9,419 bases of DNA from Roseovarius sp. UBA3070 (lineage in GTDB: Bacteria; Pseudomonadota; Alphaproteobacteria; Rhodobacterales; Rhodobacteraceae): the NCBI GenBank assembly GCA_002366775.1, contig DFBW01000186.1, positions 4,799 to 14,217 on the forward strand, read 5' to 3'. Every line of letters starts with the position of its first letter. Position 1 is the stretch's first letter. Under the pieces are notes generated by a model. That model was not told where the DNA came from, did not search any database, and saw only the letters and a list, made by a program, of their open reading frames with translations. The position numbers and the translations under genes are program-made. Of this stretch, positions 1 through 6,966 are shown piece after piece.

Positions 1-2271
1 TTCATCGGTTCGGCCAATATCGACACCAATTCAAGGCTCTGCATGGCCTCGTCCGTGGCCGGTCACAAACGCGCCTTCGGCACGGACACCGTGCCCGGCA
101 GCTATGAAGACTTTGAATTGGCCGATCTGGTGGTTCTGACGGGCTCGAACCTCGCCTGGGCACATCCGGTGCTGTATCAGCGGCTGCTGGCGGCGAAAAA
201 GGCGCGGCCCGCGATGAAGATCGTTGTCATTGATCCGCGCCGCACCGCAAGTTGCGACGCCGCCGACATGCATCTTGCCCTTGCTCCGGGATCAGATGTG
301 GCGTTATTCAACGGGCTTTTGGCCGCCATTCACCAGGCCGGTGCGGTGGATGCAGGCTTTATCGCCCATGTTGATGGGTTCGATACAACGCTTGAAACCG
401 CCTGGGCCGACAGCACAACTGTGACCGAGCTTTCGCCTGAAGAACTTACCGAATTCTATCGACTGTGGATCAAGACCGAAAAGGTCGTCACAGTTTACTC
501 GCAAGGCGTAAACCAGTCGTCGTCGGGGACCGACAAGGTCAGTGCCATCCTCAACTGTCATCTCGCAACGGGGCGCATCGGCACGCCCGGCTGCGGCCCA
601 TTCTCGATCACCGGACAGCCCAACGCCATGGGCGGGCGCGAGGTTGGAGGTCTGGCCAACATGCTGGCCTGTCATCTTGATCTGGAAAACGCCGAACATC
701 GCGCCGCTGTTGGCGCCTTCTGGGACAGTGATGCGATTCCAAACGCCCCGGGTCTGAAAGCGGTCGACATGTTCCGTGCCGTCGCGGACGGGCAGATCAA
801 GGCGCTCTGGATCATTCACACCAATCCGGCCGTCACCATGCCCGACGCTGACCGCGTGCGCGAGGCGATCGCGGATTGTGATTTCGTGGTGGTGTCCGAT
901 ATCACGCGATGCACAGACACCGCACGGCTTGCCGACGTTCTTTTGCCCGCCACGACCTGGGGCGAAAAATCGGGCACGGTCACCAATTCCGACCGCACAA
1001 TCAGCCGCCAATGCCCGGGTCTGCCGATCCCCGGGGAGGCAAGGCACGATTGGGACATCCTGGCGGCGTTTGGCCGAACGATGGGGTGGGTGCAGGACTT
1101 CGACTATCGCTCACCAACCGAGATTTTCCGTGAATACGCGGCCCTTTCGGGCATTTCCGGCAAATTTGATCGCGACTTCGACATCTCCGGTCTGGCCGAT
1201 CTGTCGGATGCCACCTATGACACTCTGTCGCCACGGCGCTGGCCAATCACGCCACACCGCGAAGGTGGGCGCTTTTTTGCGGATGGTGGGTTTTTCACCC
1301 CCTCCGGCAAGGGCCGAATGGTGCCCGTTTCGCATCGCCCTCCTGCTGCTGCATTGACCGCCAAACGGCCCTTCCGGCTGAATACCGGGCGGTTGCGGGA
1401 TCAGTGGCACACGATGACACGCACCGCTAAATCACCGCGTCTTTCAGCGCATATGCCTGAACCCTTTCTGGAAATTCATCCGGCAGACGCGGCCCGACTG
1501 GCCCTTGAACCTGCTGCCCTTGTGGAGGTCACAAGCGATCACGGGCGTGCCATTCTGCGCGCGCTTGTTTCGGATGCCGTGCGCCCCGGAGAGGTGTTTG
1601 CACCAATGCACTGGACGGGCGAAACCGCCCCTTGTGCACGCATTGATGCGCTTGTCGCGCCGGTGACCGATCCGGTTTCCGGCCAACCGGAAAGCAAGGC
1701 CGCTGCCGTTAGTGTGCATCCCTTTCAAAGCCGTTGGCACGGCTTCGCCGTTTCACGCCGCACCCCCACTCCGAACAGCGAATACTGGGCCTTGGCGCGC
1801 ACCAATGCGGGGTATCGACTTGAGTTGGCCGGTGCCCAAAGGCCTGACGATTGGCGCATTTTTGCCGAGAGCCTTTTTGACCTGTCAGATTTCGAATTGC
1901 AGGAACTGTCTGATCCCGCACGCAATTTGCACCGTTTTGCCTTCTCGCAGAACGGTGTTCTGTCCGCGGCGCTTTTCATTGCGCCAGAACCGCTTGCCCT
2001 GTCTCGGGATTGGCTGGCGCATCAACCTGGCGAAAGAGACTCGCGGGTTCTTGCCGGGCGCGCTCCGCGCGGTCTTTCCGATCCCGGTCCGCAGGTCTGT
2101 TCCTGTTTCTCGGTTGGTGTCAACACGATCACACAGGCCATCGCAGAACAGGCTATGACTTCGGTTGATGACATTGGTTTGGCGCTGGGCGCTGGTACAA
2201 ACTGCGGTTCATGCCGGGCTGAACTGGCGCGCCTCCTCGTTTCGGGGCAAGCCTGCGAAGCCGCGCAATAG
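1..2271 (+). CDS. nasA: Assimilatory nitrate reductase catalytic subunit NasA (5' partial)
   Basis: Molybdenum bis-MGD enzyme that reduces nitrate to nitrite in the cytoplasm for nitrogen assimilation. The frame is open from base 1, so the start lies upstream; 756 residues are visible. By comparison with NapA/NasA proteins, roughly the first 120-140 residues, including the N-terminal [4Fe-4S] cysteines, are missing. Visible in order: the NSRLCMASSVAG segment, whose Cys14 (bases 40-42) matches the Mo-ligand cysteine of the NapA/NasA family; the molybdopterin oxidoreductase core, including QPNAMGGREVGG and the LPATTWGEKSGTVTNSDR stretch; the C-terminal molybdopterin-binding domain opening with NTGRLRDQWHTMTR (residue 461 on); and a C-terminal BFD-like [2Fe-2S] module with four cysteines at residues 700, 702, 735 and 738 (CxC and CGSC). 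That extra cluster is typical of NasA rather than NapA, and no Tat leader question can be settled here. Convergent with pgk. Identification is firm; the electron donor cannot be seen. Confidence 0.93.
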   Translation, partial: FIGSANIDTNSRLCMASSVAGHKRAFGTDTVPGSYEDFELADLVVLTGSNLAWAHPVLYQRLLAAKKARPAMKIVVIDPRRTASCDAADMHLALAPGSDVALFNGLLAAIHQAGAVDAGFIAHVDGFDTTLETAWADSTTVTELSPEELTEFYRLWIKTEKVVTVYSQGVNQSSSGTDKVSAILNCHLATGRIGTPGCGPFSITGQPNAMGGREVGGLANMLACHLDLENAEHRAAVGAFWDSDAIPNAPGLKAVDMFRAVADGQIKALWIIHTNPAVTMPDADRVREAIADCDFVVVSDITRCTDTARLADVLLPATTWGEKSGTVTNSDRTISRQCPGLPIPGEARHDWDILAAFGRTMGWVQDFDYRSPTEIFREYAALSGISGKFDRDFDISGLADLSDATYDTLSPRRWPITPHREGGRFFADGGFFTPSGKGRMVPVSHRPPAAALTAKRPFRLNTGRLRDQWHTMTRTAKSPRLSAHMPEPFLEIHPADAARLALEPAALVEVTSDHGRAILRALVSDAVRPGEVFAPMHWTGETAPCARIDALVAPVTDPVSGQPESKAAAVSVHPFQSRWHGFAVSRRTPTPNSEYWALARTNAGYRLELAGAQRPDDWRIFAESLFDLSDFELQELSDPARNLHRFAFSQNGVLSAALFIAPEPLALSRDWLAHQPGERDSRVLAGRAPRGLSDPGPQVCSCFSVGVNTITQAIAEQAMTSVDDIGLALGAGTNCGSCRAELARLLVSGQACEAAQ

Positions 2272-2494
2272 CTGTGTCTTGTGGTCATGAAACCCATGGG
2301 CTTGACGTGCCACGGCGAAGGTCTGCTTTTGGCATGCCTGAAAATCCTTGGCTGGGGGCCATTGGCCCAAAGCTGCCTTGTGACAGCCCAGAGAACACCA
2401 CCGATACGGGGCCAACTGGTTGTCGGCTTTCAACGCGGAGGCACATCCATCCATCTCGCATGTAGCAAATGTCCGGGAACCGCTCTTGATGATT

Positions 2495-2546
2495 TTCGCT
2501 GCAGTCGCGACGTGCTTAAAGCCGCCATTGGAGCAGGTGCAGCGAA
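2495..2546. repeat. 9-bp inverted repeat TTCGCTGCA / TGCAGCGAA
   Basis: The arms at 2495-2503 and 2538-2546 are exact reverse complements, separated by 34 bp. The spacer begins with the 8-bp palindrome GTCGCGAC (2504-2511). The arms do not extend further in either direction. It lies in a noncoding spacer directly beside another perfect hairpin (2548-2573). It could be folded RNA, a repeat-element boundary, or chance. Confidence 0.6.
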
Positions 2547-2547
2547 T

Positions 2548-2573
2548 TGGCGGTTTGTCCTGCGAAACCGCCA
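2548..2573. repeat. 9-bp perfect hairpin TGGCGGTTT / AAACCGCCA
   Basis: The arms at 2548-2556 and 2565-2573 are exact reverse complements around an 8-nt loop. There is no T tract on either side, so an ordinary intrinsic terminator is not well supported. It begins one base after the end of the 2495-2546 inverted repeat, so the two structures are stacked in tandem. Confidence 0.6.
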
Positions 2574-2605
2574 TGCGGCACCAAACATGGACTTAATTCA
2601 GACGG

Positions 2606-2634
2606 CAGTTAATCGGCAACGGGCCGCTTAACTG
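2606..2634 (-). terminator. Hairpin immediately behind pgk, probable terminator or 3' stabiliser
   Basis: Outer arms CAGTTAA (2606-2612) and TTAACTG (2628-2634) pair perfectly. After one mismatch (2613/2627) the inner arms CGGC (2614-2617) and GCCG (2623-2626) pair around a 5-nt loop, giving 11 bp in total. It starts two bases beyond the pgk stop codon in the direction of pgk transcription, which is the expected place for a terminator. No clear U run follows the stem, so termination may be weak or the hairpin may protect the 3' end. Confidence 0.5.
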
Positions 2635-2636
2635 GC

Positions 2637-3827
2637 TCAGGCGTTGGCTGTCAGGGCGGCGACGCCGGGCAGGGGTTTGCCTTCCATCCATTCAAGAAAG
2701 GCCCCCCCGGCGGTAGAGATGTAGGTGAAATCATCCGCCGCCCCGGCCTGATTGAGGGCAGCAACGGTATCACCGCCACCGGCCACGGAAATCAGCTTGC
2801 CCTCACGGCTCAGCCGGGCGGCATGGCGCGCAGCGGCGTTTGTGGCCGTGTCAAACGGCTTGATCTCAAACGCGCCAAGCGGGCCATTCCAGATCAGCGT
2901 GTTGGCATTTTCCAGGGCCGCCGAAATACGGGCCACGCTTTGCGGGCCGGCATCCAGGATCATCTGATCGTCAGGGCAGGCGTGGGCGGGCAGGATTTCA
3001 TAGGGCGCATCGGCCTTAAATTCACGGGCCACAATCACATCCGCAGGCAGGATGATCTCGCATCCGGCAGCGCCGGCTTTGCGCATGATTTCGCGCGCAG
3101 TGTCGGCCAAATCATGTTCACACAGGGATTTTCCCACATTCAGCCCCTGGGCCGCCAGAAACGTATTGGCCATGCCGCCGCCGATCACCAGCGCATTCAC
3201 CTGATCCACCAGATTGCCCAGAAGATCCAGCTTGGTCGAAACCTTGGCCCCGCCCACAACCGCCAGAACGGGCCGCTTGGGGGTGCCAAGGGCCGCCTCC
3301 AGTGCCTCCAGCTCGGCCTGCATCAGGCGCCCGGCACATGCGGGCATAAGATGGGCCACCCCTTCGGTGCTGGCATGTGCGCGGTGGGCGGCGGAAAACG
3401 CATCGTTGCAATAAATGTCGCCAAGAGCGGCCAGGCGGCTGGCAAACTCAGGGTCATTTGCCTGCTCGCCGGGGTTGAAGCGGATGTTTTCCAACAACAA
3501 CACATCTGCGGCTTTGGCCTCATCTGTCAGGTTTTCAGCACCCTCCAGCGTTTCAATCAATGTCACCTTGCGCCCCAACGCCTGTTCCAGAGCAGGCAGC
3601 ACGACGCGCAAAGACAAATCCAGCACGACCTTGCCTTTGGGTCGGCCAAAATGGGCGATCAGCATCGGCTTGCCGCCACGCGCCAGAATGTCGCGCACGG
3701 TGGGTACGATCCTTTCAATCCGAGTGGTATCAGTGACAACGCCATTTTCAACCGGCACGTTGATGTCCACGCGCGTCAGCACCCGTTTGCCCGCCAGGTC
3801 CATGTCGTCGAGTGTGTTCCAGACCAT
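2637..3827 (-). CDS. pgk: Phosphoglycerate kinase
   Basis: Cytosolic enzyme that reversibly transfers phosphate between 1,3-bisphosphoglycerate and ADP in glycolysis and gluconeogenesis. The 396-residue product is the normal bacterial length and contains the family landmarks in order: RVDINVP (residues 19-25, substrate-binding Asp21/Asn23), [30 protein letters not shown], the [14 protein letters not shown] nucleotide-domain segment, [18 protein letters not shown] and the C-terminal GGGDTVAA loop followed by [14 protein letters not shown]. The start at 3827 (MVWNTLDD) is supported by an AGAGG ribosome binding site 8 nt upstream and by the usual N-terminus of alphaproteobacterial homologues. 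It is divergent from the cyclophilin genes and convergent with nasA. There is no gap or tkt neighbour here. No damage is seen. Confidence 0.98.
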   Translation of the reverse strand: MVWNTLDDMDLAGKRVLTRVDINVPVENGVVTDTTRIERIVPTVRDILARGGKPMLIAHFGRPKGKVVLDLSLRVVLPALEQALGRKVTLIETLEGAENLTDEAKAADVLLLENIRFNPGEQANDPEFASRLAALGDIYCNDAFSAAHRAHASTEGVAHLMPACAGRLMQAELEALEAALGTPKRPVLAVVGGAKVSTKLDLLGNLVDQVNALVIGGGMANTFLAAQGLNVGKSLCEHDLADTAREIMRKAGAAGCEIILPADVIVAREFKADAPYEILPAHACPDDQMILDAGPQSVARISAALENANTLIWNGPLGAFEIKPFDTATNAAARHAARLSREGKLISVAGGGDTVAALNQAGAADDFTYISTAGGAFLEWMEGKPLPGVAALTANA

Positions 3828-3859
3828 GTAATTTGCCTCTTTGCCCTGCTTTGCGGCCT

Positions 3860-3888
3860 TCTTTGGCGTGATCAGGCTGGTCCGTCAA
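3860..3888 (-). promoter_or_regulatory. Possible pgk promoter
   Basis: On the minus strand, TTGACG (plus-strand CGTCAA at 3883-3888) is a 5/6 match to the sigma-70 -35 consensus. A 17-bp spacer leads to CAAAGA (3860-3865), a poor -10 match. The expected 5' leader would be about 30 nt and would contain the pgk ribosome binding site. Alphaproteobacterial -10 boxes are often weak, but this remains a consensus match only. Confidence 0.35.
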
Positions 3889-3897
3889 CCTCTCCAC

Positions 3898-3926
3898 TTG
3901 GCAATCGGGCGCAGAGGCCCTAGGTA
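3898..3926 (+). promoter_or_regulatory. Possible promoter of the cyclophilin-DUF4336 unit
   Basis: TTGGCA (3898-3903) is followed by a 17-bp spacer and TAGGTA (3921-3926), about 30 nt before the first cyclophilin ATG. The -35 is good and the -10 is weak; TATTCT at 3925-3930 is a better -10 by sequence but at an unfavourable spacing of 21 bp. The -35 boxes of this and the proposed pgk promoter lie 9 bp apart, back to back. Confidence 0.3.
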
Positions 3927-3956
3927 TTCTGCCAGCATATAGTTGAGGAGCGCCAA

Positions 3957-4463
3957 ATGGCCGAGATTAAAGACCCCGAAAACACCATCCTGCTTGAGTT
4001 GTCAGGCGGCACTGTCACCATCGAATTGATGCCCGACGTGGCCCCCGGTCACTGTGAGCGCATGAAAGAGCTGGCCCGCGAAGGCGCTTATGACAACGTG
4101 GTGTTCCACCGTGTCATTGATGGCTTTATGGCGCAGACTGGTGATGTGGCCAATGGCAATGCCGAAAAGGACTTCAACCTGCGCAGTGCAGGCACGGGCG
4201 GCAGTGACAAGCCAGACCTGAAGGCCGAGTTCTCAAAGATCCCGCATTCGCGTGGGTCCATTGGTGCAGCGCGCAGCCAGATGCCTGATTCTGCCAACAG
4301 CCAGTTTTTCATCAACTTTTCTGACAACAGCTTTCTGAATGGTCAGTACACTGTTTATGGTCAGGTCACATCGGGAATGGAGCATGTCGACGCCATCACC
4401 CGTGGCGAGCCGCCTGCGAACCCTGATCGGATGATCAGCGTGAAGGTGGCCGCTGATGTATAA
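3957..4463 (+). CDS. Cytoplasmic cyclophilin-type peptidyl-prolyl cis-trans isomerase
   Basis: Catalyses cis-trans isomerisation of X-Pro bonds and assists protein folding. The 168-residue product is a single cyclophilin domain without signal peptide, so a cytoplasmic location is expected. The active-site block FHRVIDGFMAQTGD (50-63) supplies the catalytic Arg52 with Phe57, Met58 and Gln60; SQFFINF (116-121) supplies the hydrophobic-pocket Phe118. Aligned with human cyclophilin A, the Trp121 position is Phe126 and the His126 position is Tyr131, as in many bacterial cyclophilins, which usually goes with weak cyclosporin binding. The start is set by GAGGAG at 3945-3950, 6 nt before the ATG. Its last 8 bp overlap the next gene. 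The paralogue downstream is closely similar. PpiB-like, but I leave the symbol open because orthology was not tested. Confidence 0.95.
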   Translation: MAEIKDPENTILLELSGGTVTIELMPDVAPGHCERMKELAREGAYDNVVFHRVIDGFMAQTGDVANGNAEKDFNLRSAGTGGSDKPDLKAEFSKIPHSRGSIGAARSQMPDSANSQFFINFSDNSFLNGQYTVYGQVTSGMEHVDAITRGEPPANPDRMISVKVAADV

Positions 4464-5004
4464 GCTAGCCGCCGCATTTGCCTTGCTCGCCAGCCCTGCA
4501 TTGGCCACGGGCTTGCAGATCGAAATCGCAGGCGAGGCCAATGGCACGATCACCATTGATCTGCTTGAGGACGTGGCCCCGGGCCATGTGGCGCAAATCG
4601 CGGCACTGGCGGAAAAGGGCGCCTATGACGGCGTTGTTTTTCACCGCGTGATTGACGGCTTCATGGCGCAGACCGGTGATGTACAGTTCGGCAAGATCGA
4701 CGGTGGCGATATGTCTCGTGCTGGTATGGGCGGCAGTGACATGGCCGATTTGAAGGCCGAGTTTTCGGATGTGCCTTATGATCGCGGTATCGTGGGCATG
4801 GCGCGTTCGCAAAGCCCGGACAGTGCCAACAGCCAGTTCTTCATCATGTTTGCAGCGGGCCATTTCCTGAATGGGCAATATACCGTTGTGGGCCGGGTGA
4901 GCGAGGGCATGGACGTGGTTGATGCGATCAAACTGGGCACGGGCGGCAACGGTGCCGTTGTCGGCGCGCCGGATGTGATGACCCGCGTGACGGTTACTGA
5001 CTAA
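4456..5004 (+). CDS. Periplasmic cyclophilin-type peptidyl-prolyl cis-trans isomerase
   Basis: Second cyclophilin, 182 residues, with an N-terminal signal peptide: MYK, a hydrophobic stretch, then SPALA with likely signal peptidase I cleavage after Ala17. It should therefore act in the periplasm, like PpiA. The catalytic block FHRVIDGFMAQTGD holds Arg64, Phe69, Met70 and Gln72; SQFFIMF holds Phe129; the CypA Trp121 position is Phe137 and the His126 position is Tyr142. The 22-residue active-site segment differs from the upstream paralogue at one position only, pointing to a tandem duplication followed by gain of an export signal. The ATG lies inside the end of the upstream gene (ATGTATAA), giving an 8-bp overlap; AAGGTGG at 4443-4449 may serve as ribosome binding site. 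Expression is probably translationally coupled. Confidence 0.94.
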   Translation: MYKLAAAFALLASPALATGLQIEIAGEANGTITIDLLEDVAPGHVAQIAALAEKGAYDGVVFHRVIDGFMAQTGDVQFGKIDGGDMSRAGMGGSDMADLKAEFSDVPYDRGIVGMARSQSPDSANSQFFIMFAAGHFLNGQYTVVGRVSEGMDVVDAIKLGTGGNGAVVGAPDVMTRVTVTD

Positions 5005-5781
5005 ATGACAGGCTATGAGCCCCTCAATACGCTGAAACCAGTGGTTGAGGGGCTCTGGCTGATTGATGGGCCTGCGATCCGGTTTTACGGGTTGCCGTTT
5101 TCCACCCGCGCGACGGTGGTGCAGTTGGACAATGGTGATCTGTGGGTGCATTCGCCCACCCAGCTGAGCGATGCGTTGCGCCTTGAGCTGGATGCCATCG
5201 GCCCGGTGCGCCATCTGATTGCCCCCAATTGGATACATTACGCTTACATAAACGAATGGCAGGCGGCGTTTCCCGAGGCCACGGCCTGGGCTGCGCCCGG
5301 CGTCGCCAGACGGGCCGCCAAAAAAGGCCTTACGCTAAAGTTTGATCATGATCTTGGACCAGATGCCGAGGCGCCCTGGGCTGACCAGATTGATCAGATG
5401 ATTGTTGAAGGCAGCAAGATCCACCGCGAGGCGGTTTTTTTTCATCGCGTCAGCCGGACTCTGGTCCTGACGGATCTGATCCAAAACTTCGAAACAGCCA
5501 AGCTGCCGGTCTGGATGCGGCCTCTGATCTGGCTGGCCGGGATTGACGACCCGAATGGGCGGATGCCCCCGGATATGCGCAAATCCTTCCGCGACGGCGA
5601 CGCGCTGGGTCAATCAATTGAACGCATGCTGGCCTGGAACCCGCGCCGGGTGATCCTGGCACATGGGCGCTGGTACGAAAGCAATGGCAAGGCCGAGTTG
5701 GAGCGCGCGTTCAAGAAAGTTCTGAACGCCCGGCAATGGGACCGCGCCGTAGACGAAATCAAGGCGCGTGACCAACAATAG
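5005..5781 (+). CDS. DUF4336 family protein (metallo-beta-lactamase-like fold), function unknown
   Basis: The 258-residue protein matches what I know of the DUF4336 family, which is related to the metallo-beta-lactamase fold. Opening text such as VEGLWLIDGP and FYGLPFSTRATVVQLDNGDLWVHSPTQ (read as two blocks), then HLIAPNWIHYAYINEW, RTLVLTDLIQNF and RRVILAHGRW, follows the strand order of that fold. Potential metal-ligand positions are His49, His70, His78, Asp157 and His220, but the canonical HxHxDH motif is absent, so catalysis and metal content are unproven. No signal peptide; probably cytoplasmic. The ATG directly follows the upstream stop (TAAATG) and no good ribosome binding site is visible, so translation likely depends on termination-reinitiation from the periplasmic cyclophilin gene. 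A strong hairpin lies just inside the coding sequence. The reaction and substrate are not known. Confidence 0.8.
   Translation: MTGYEPLNTLKPVVEGLWLIDGPAIRFYGLPFSTRATVVQLDNGDLWVHSPTQLSDALRLELDAIGPVRHLIAPNWIHYAYINEWQAAFPEATAWAAPGVARRAAKKGLTLKFDHDLGPDAEAPWADQIDQMIVEGSKIHREAVFFHRVSRTLVLTDLIQNFETAKLPVWMRPLIWLAGIDDPNGRMPPDMRKSFRDGDALGQSIERMLAWNPRRVILAHGRWYESNGKAELERAFKKVLNARQWDRAVDEIKARDQQ
5017..5055 (+). promoter_or_regulatory. Strong hairpin just inside the DUF4336 start
   Basis: The arms GAGCCCCTCAA (5017-5027) and TTGAGGGGCTC (5045-5055) are perfect 11-bp reverse complements. Inside them, bases 5030-5034 and 5039-5043 add five more pairs (one G-U) around the tetraloop AAAC, separated from the outer stem by a small internal mismatch. 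The structure begins 12 nt from the first base of the ATG, within the footprint of an initiating ribosome. No U run follows, so it is not an intrinsic terminator. A role in limiting or coupling translation is inference; the pairing itself is read directly from the sequence. Confidence 0.5.
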
Positions 5782-5861
5782 GCGGCGCACCTTTCGTCAC
5801 AATCGCGTGCGATGGGCTATGCAAACGTGCTGCGTGCCCGCATCATGATGTGGTCTCACCC

Positions 5862-5868
5862 AAAGGAG
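5862..5868 (+). promoter_or_regulatory. Ribosome binding site fixing the DUF3179 start
   Basis: AAAGGAG lies 6 nt upstream of the ATG at 5875. Earlier in-frame ATGs (5812 and the pair at 5845/5848) have no comparable site, and starting there would put charged residues ahead of a clean signal peptide. This decides the start at 5875. Confidence 0.85.
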
Positions 5869-5874
5869 TGCCCC

Positions 5875-6852
5875 ATGCTGCGCGTGCCATCCCTTGCTGC
5901 CATCTTCGCCCTGACCATTGGGCTGTTGGCGGGTCCTGCCATCGCTGATCCAAGTTTCTGGAAACACGAATGGACCAAGACCAACTTTGACAAAACCACA
6001 GTGAAAAACTGGGTTGAAATCATGTCAGGTGGGCCGCCCAAGGATGGCATTCCCGCGATTGACGCCCCTGTTTTTATTGACGCCCTTTCGGAAATGCGGA
6101 TCAAGGGCAATGAGCCGGTGATCACGCTGGAAATCAACGGGGCCAAGGCGCGCGCCTATCCAATCCGCTATCTGACCTGGCATGAAATAGTGAATGACAC
6201 TGTGGGCCATGTTCCGGTGGCCGTGACGTTTTGCCCATTGTGCAATTCGGCCATGGTGTTTGATCGGCGCACCCAGCAGGGCAGGCTGAGCTTTGGTGTG
6301 TCGGGCAAACTGCGCAATTCTGATATGGTGATGTATGACCGCGAAACCGAAAGCTGGTGGCAACAGGCCACTGCGGTGGCGATTGTCGGTGATCTGACTG
6401 GTACGCAGCTAAAACAATTGCCCAGCTGGATGGAAAGCTGGGATCAGTTTGTGGCCCGCAACCCCGATGGGCTGGTGATGGCACAACCGGATTTTGCGCG
6501 CCGCTATGGCCAGAATCCTTATCAGGGGTATGACAGCCTGAATAAGCCGTTTTTGTACAACGGTGAAAACCCGCCGCATGGCATCCCGCCGCTGGTGCGG
6601 GTGGTGCGAGTGGGCAATCGGGCCTGGCCGCTGGCCCGTCTTCGTGATGAAGGCGGGGTGACTGAGGCCGACGTGACGCTGAGCTGGGAGGCGGGGCAGG
6701 CCTCGGCGCTGGATAGTGCCAGCATTGCCAAGGGCAAGGATGTGGGCACGGTGCGGGTGCGTGATGCATCGGGGCGCGATGTGGCCCATGATGTGCTGTT
6801 TGCGTTTGCCTTTCACGCCTTCTGGCCGCAGGGCAAGTGGATGCTCCCCTAG
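5875..6852 (+). CDS. Secreted DUF3179 domain protein, function unknown
   Basis: From the start at 5875 the product is 325 residues. It opens with a signal peptide (MLRVPSLAAIFALTIG..., cleavage likely after Ala24 in the GPAIA-DP context), so the mature protein should be periplasmic or secreted. The body matches DUF3179 as I know it: ITLEINGAKARAYPIRYLTWHEIVND (in two halves, with Trp102-His103), then the signature VTFCPLCNSAMVFDR with Cys120 and Cys123 in a CxxC spacing, then LSFGVSGKLRNSDMVMYD and ESWWQQ. The paired cysteines could form a disulfide, bind metal or carry out thiol chemistry; the sequence alone does not say. A 93-bp gap and a strong ribosome binding site separate it from the DUF4336 gene, so it may be independently translated, although a shared transcript is possible. 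A likely terminator follows at 6876-6903. Confidence 0.85.
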   Translation: MLRVPSLAAIFALTIGLLAGPAIADPSFWKHEWTKTNFDKTTVKNWVEIMSGGPPKDGIPAIDAPVFIDALSEMRIKGNEPVITLEINGAKARAYPIRYLTWHEIVNDTVGHVPVAVTFCPLCNSAMVFDRRTQQGRLSFGVSGKLRNSDMVMYDRETESWWQQATAVAIVGDLTGTQLKQLPSWMESWDQFVARNPDGLVMAQPDFARRYGQNPYQGYDSLNKPFLYNGENPPHGIPPLVRVVRVGNRAWPLARLRDEGGVTEADVTLSWEAGQASALDSASIAKGKDVGTVRVRDASGRDVAHDVLFAFAFHAFWPQGKWMLP

Positions 6853-6875
6853 GTGTATCGCAAAATGACCTTATT

Positions 6876-6903
6876 GAGTGCCCTGGCGTGCACGCTCTTT
6901 TTT
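6876..6903 (+). terminator. Likely intrinsic terminator behind the DUF3179 gene
   Basis: GAGTG (6876-6880) can pair with CGCTC (6893-6897) with one G-U pair, directly followed by six T residues (6898-6903). The loop contains the self-complementary GCGTGCACGC overlapping the second arm, which could form an alternative stem. The location 23 bp after the stop codon fits. The stem is short, so confidence is moderate. Confidence 0.45.
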
Positions 6904-6966
6904 GATTTACGCCAGTGGTGAGTGATCACATTCATGGAGGGCGATGTGCGGGGTGTGGTGGTTGGA

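Larger units (their letters stand above)
2272..2636. other. 365-bp noncoding spacer between convergent nasA and pgk
   Basis: This stretch between the two stop codons holds no convincing gene. Open frames exist on both strands (plus 2281-2631, minus 2209-2574) but neither has a plausible ribosome binding site or recognisable domain, and the minus one runs antisense into the nasA end. What is visible is structure: a compact palindrome GGGCCA-T-TGGCCC at 2356-2368, a 9-bp inverted repeat at 2495/2538, a 9-bp hairpin at 2548-2573, and the hairpin behind pgk at 2606-2634. I see no T-tract terminator directly behind nasA. It may be a degenerate insertion or a dispersed intergenic repeat; this is inference only. 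Confidence 0.6.

Noticed and set aside
304..1047. 247-codon minus-strand open frame opposite nasA
   Set aside because: Shadow of the nasA reading frame with no independent start signal or domain.
2209..2574. 121-codon open frame on the minus strand in the nasA-pgk spacer
   Set aside because: It is antisense to the nasA C-terminus, has no ribosome binding site or recognisable domain, and its cysteine-rich composition looks like random translation of GC-rich DNA. A BLASTP hit with conserved reading frame would change this.
2281..2631. 116-codon open frame on the plus strand in the same spacer
   Set aside because: No ribosome binding site, no domain, and it runs through three hairpins. Opposing open frames in the same DNA suggest neither is coding.
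2823..3923. 366-codon open frame antisense to pgk
   Set aside because: It lies opposite a clearly functional pgk and mirrors its codon bias; it shows no motifs and extends across the divergent promoter region.
4465..5238. 257-codon minus-strand open frame across the second cyclophilin and the DUF4336 start
   Set aside because: Antisense to two well-supported genes; the His/Arg-rich product has no recognisable domain.
5802..5813. 12-bp palindrome ATCGCGTGCGAT ahead of the DUF3179 gene as an operator
   Set aside because: Only five paired bases per arm in GC-rich DNA, with no convincing promoter next to it; expected by chance.
5812..5874. Upstream in-frame start giving a 346-residue DUF3179 protein
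   Set aside because: No ribosome binding site at 5812; the strong AAAGGAG before 5875 and the clean signal peptide starting there favour the shorter form.
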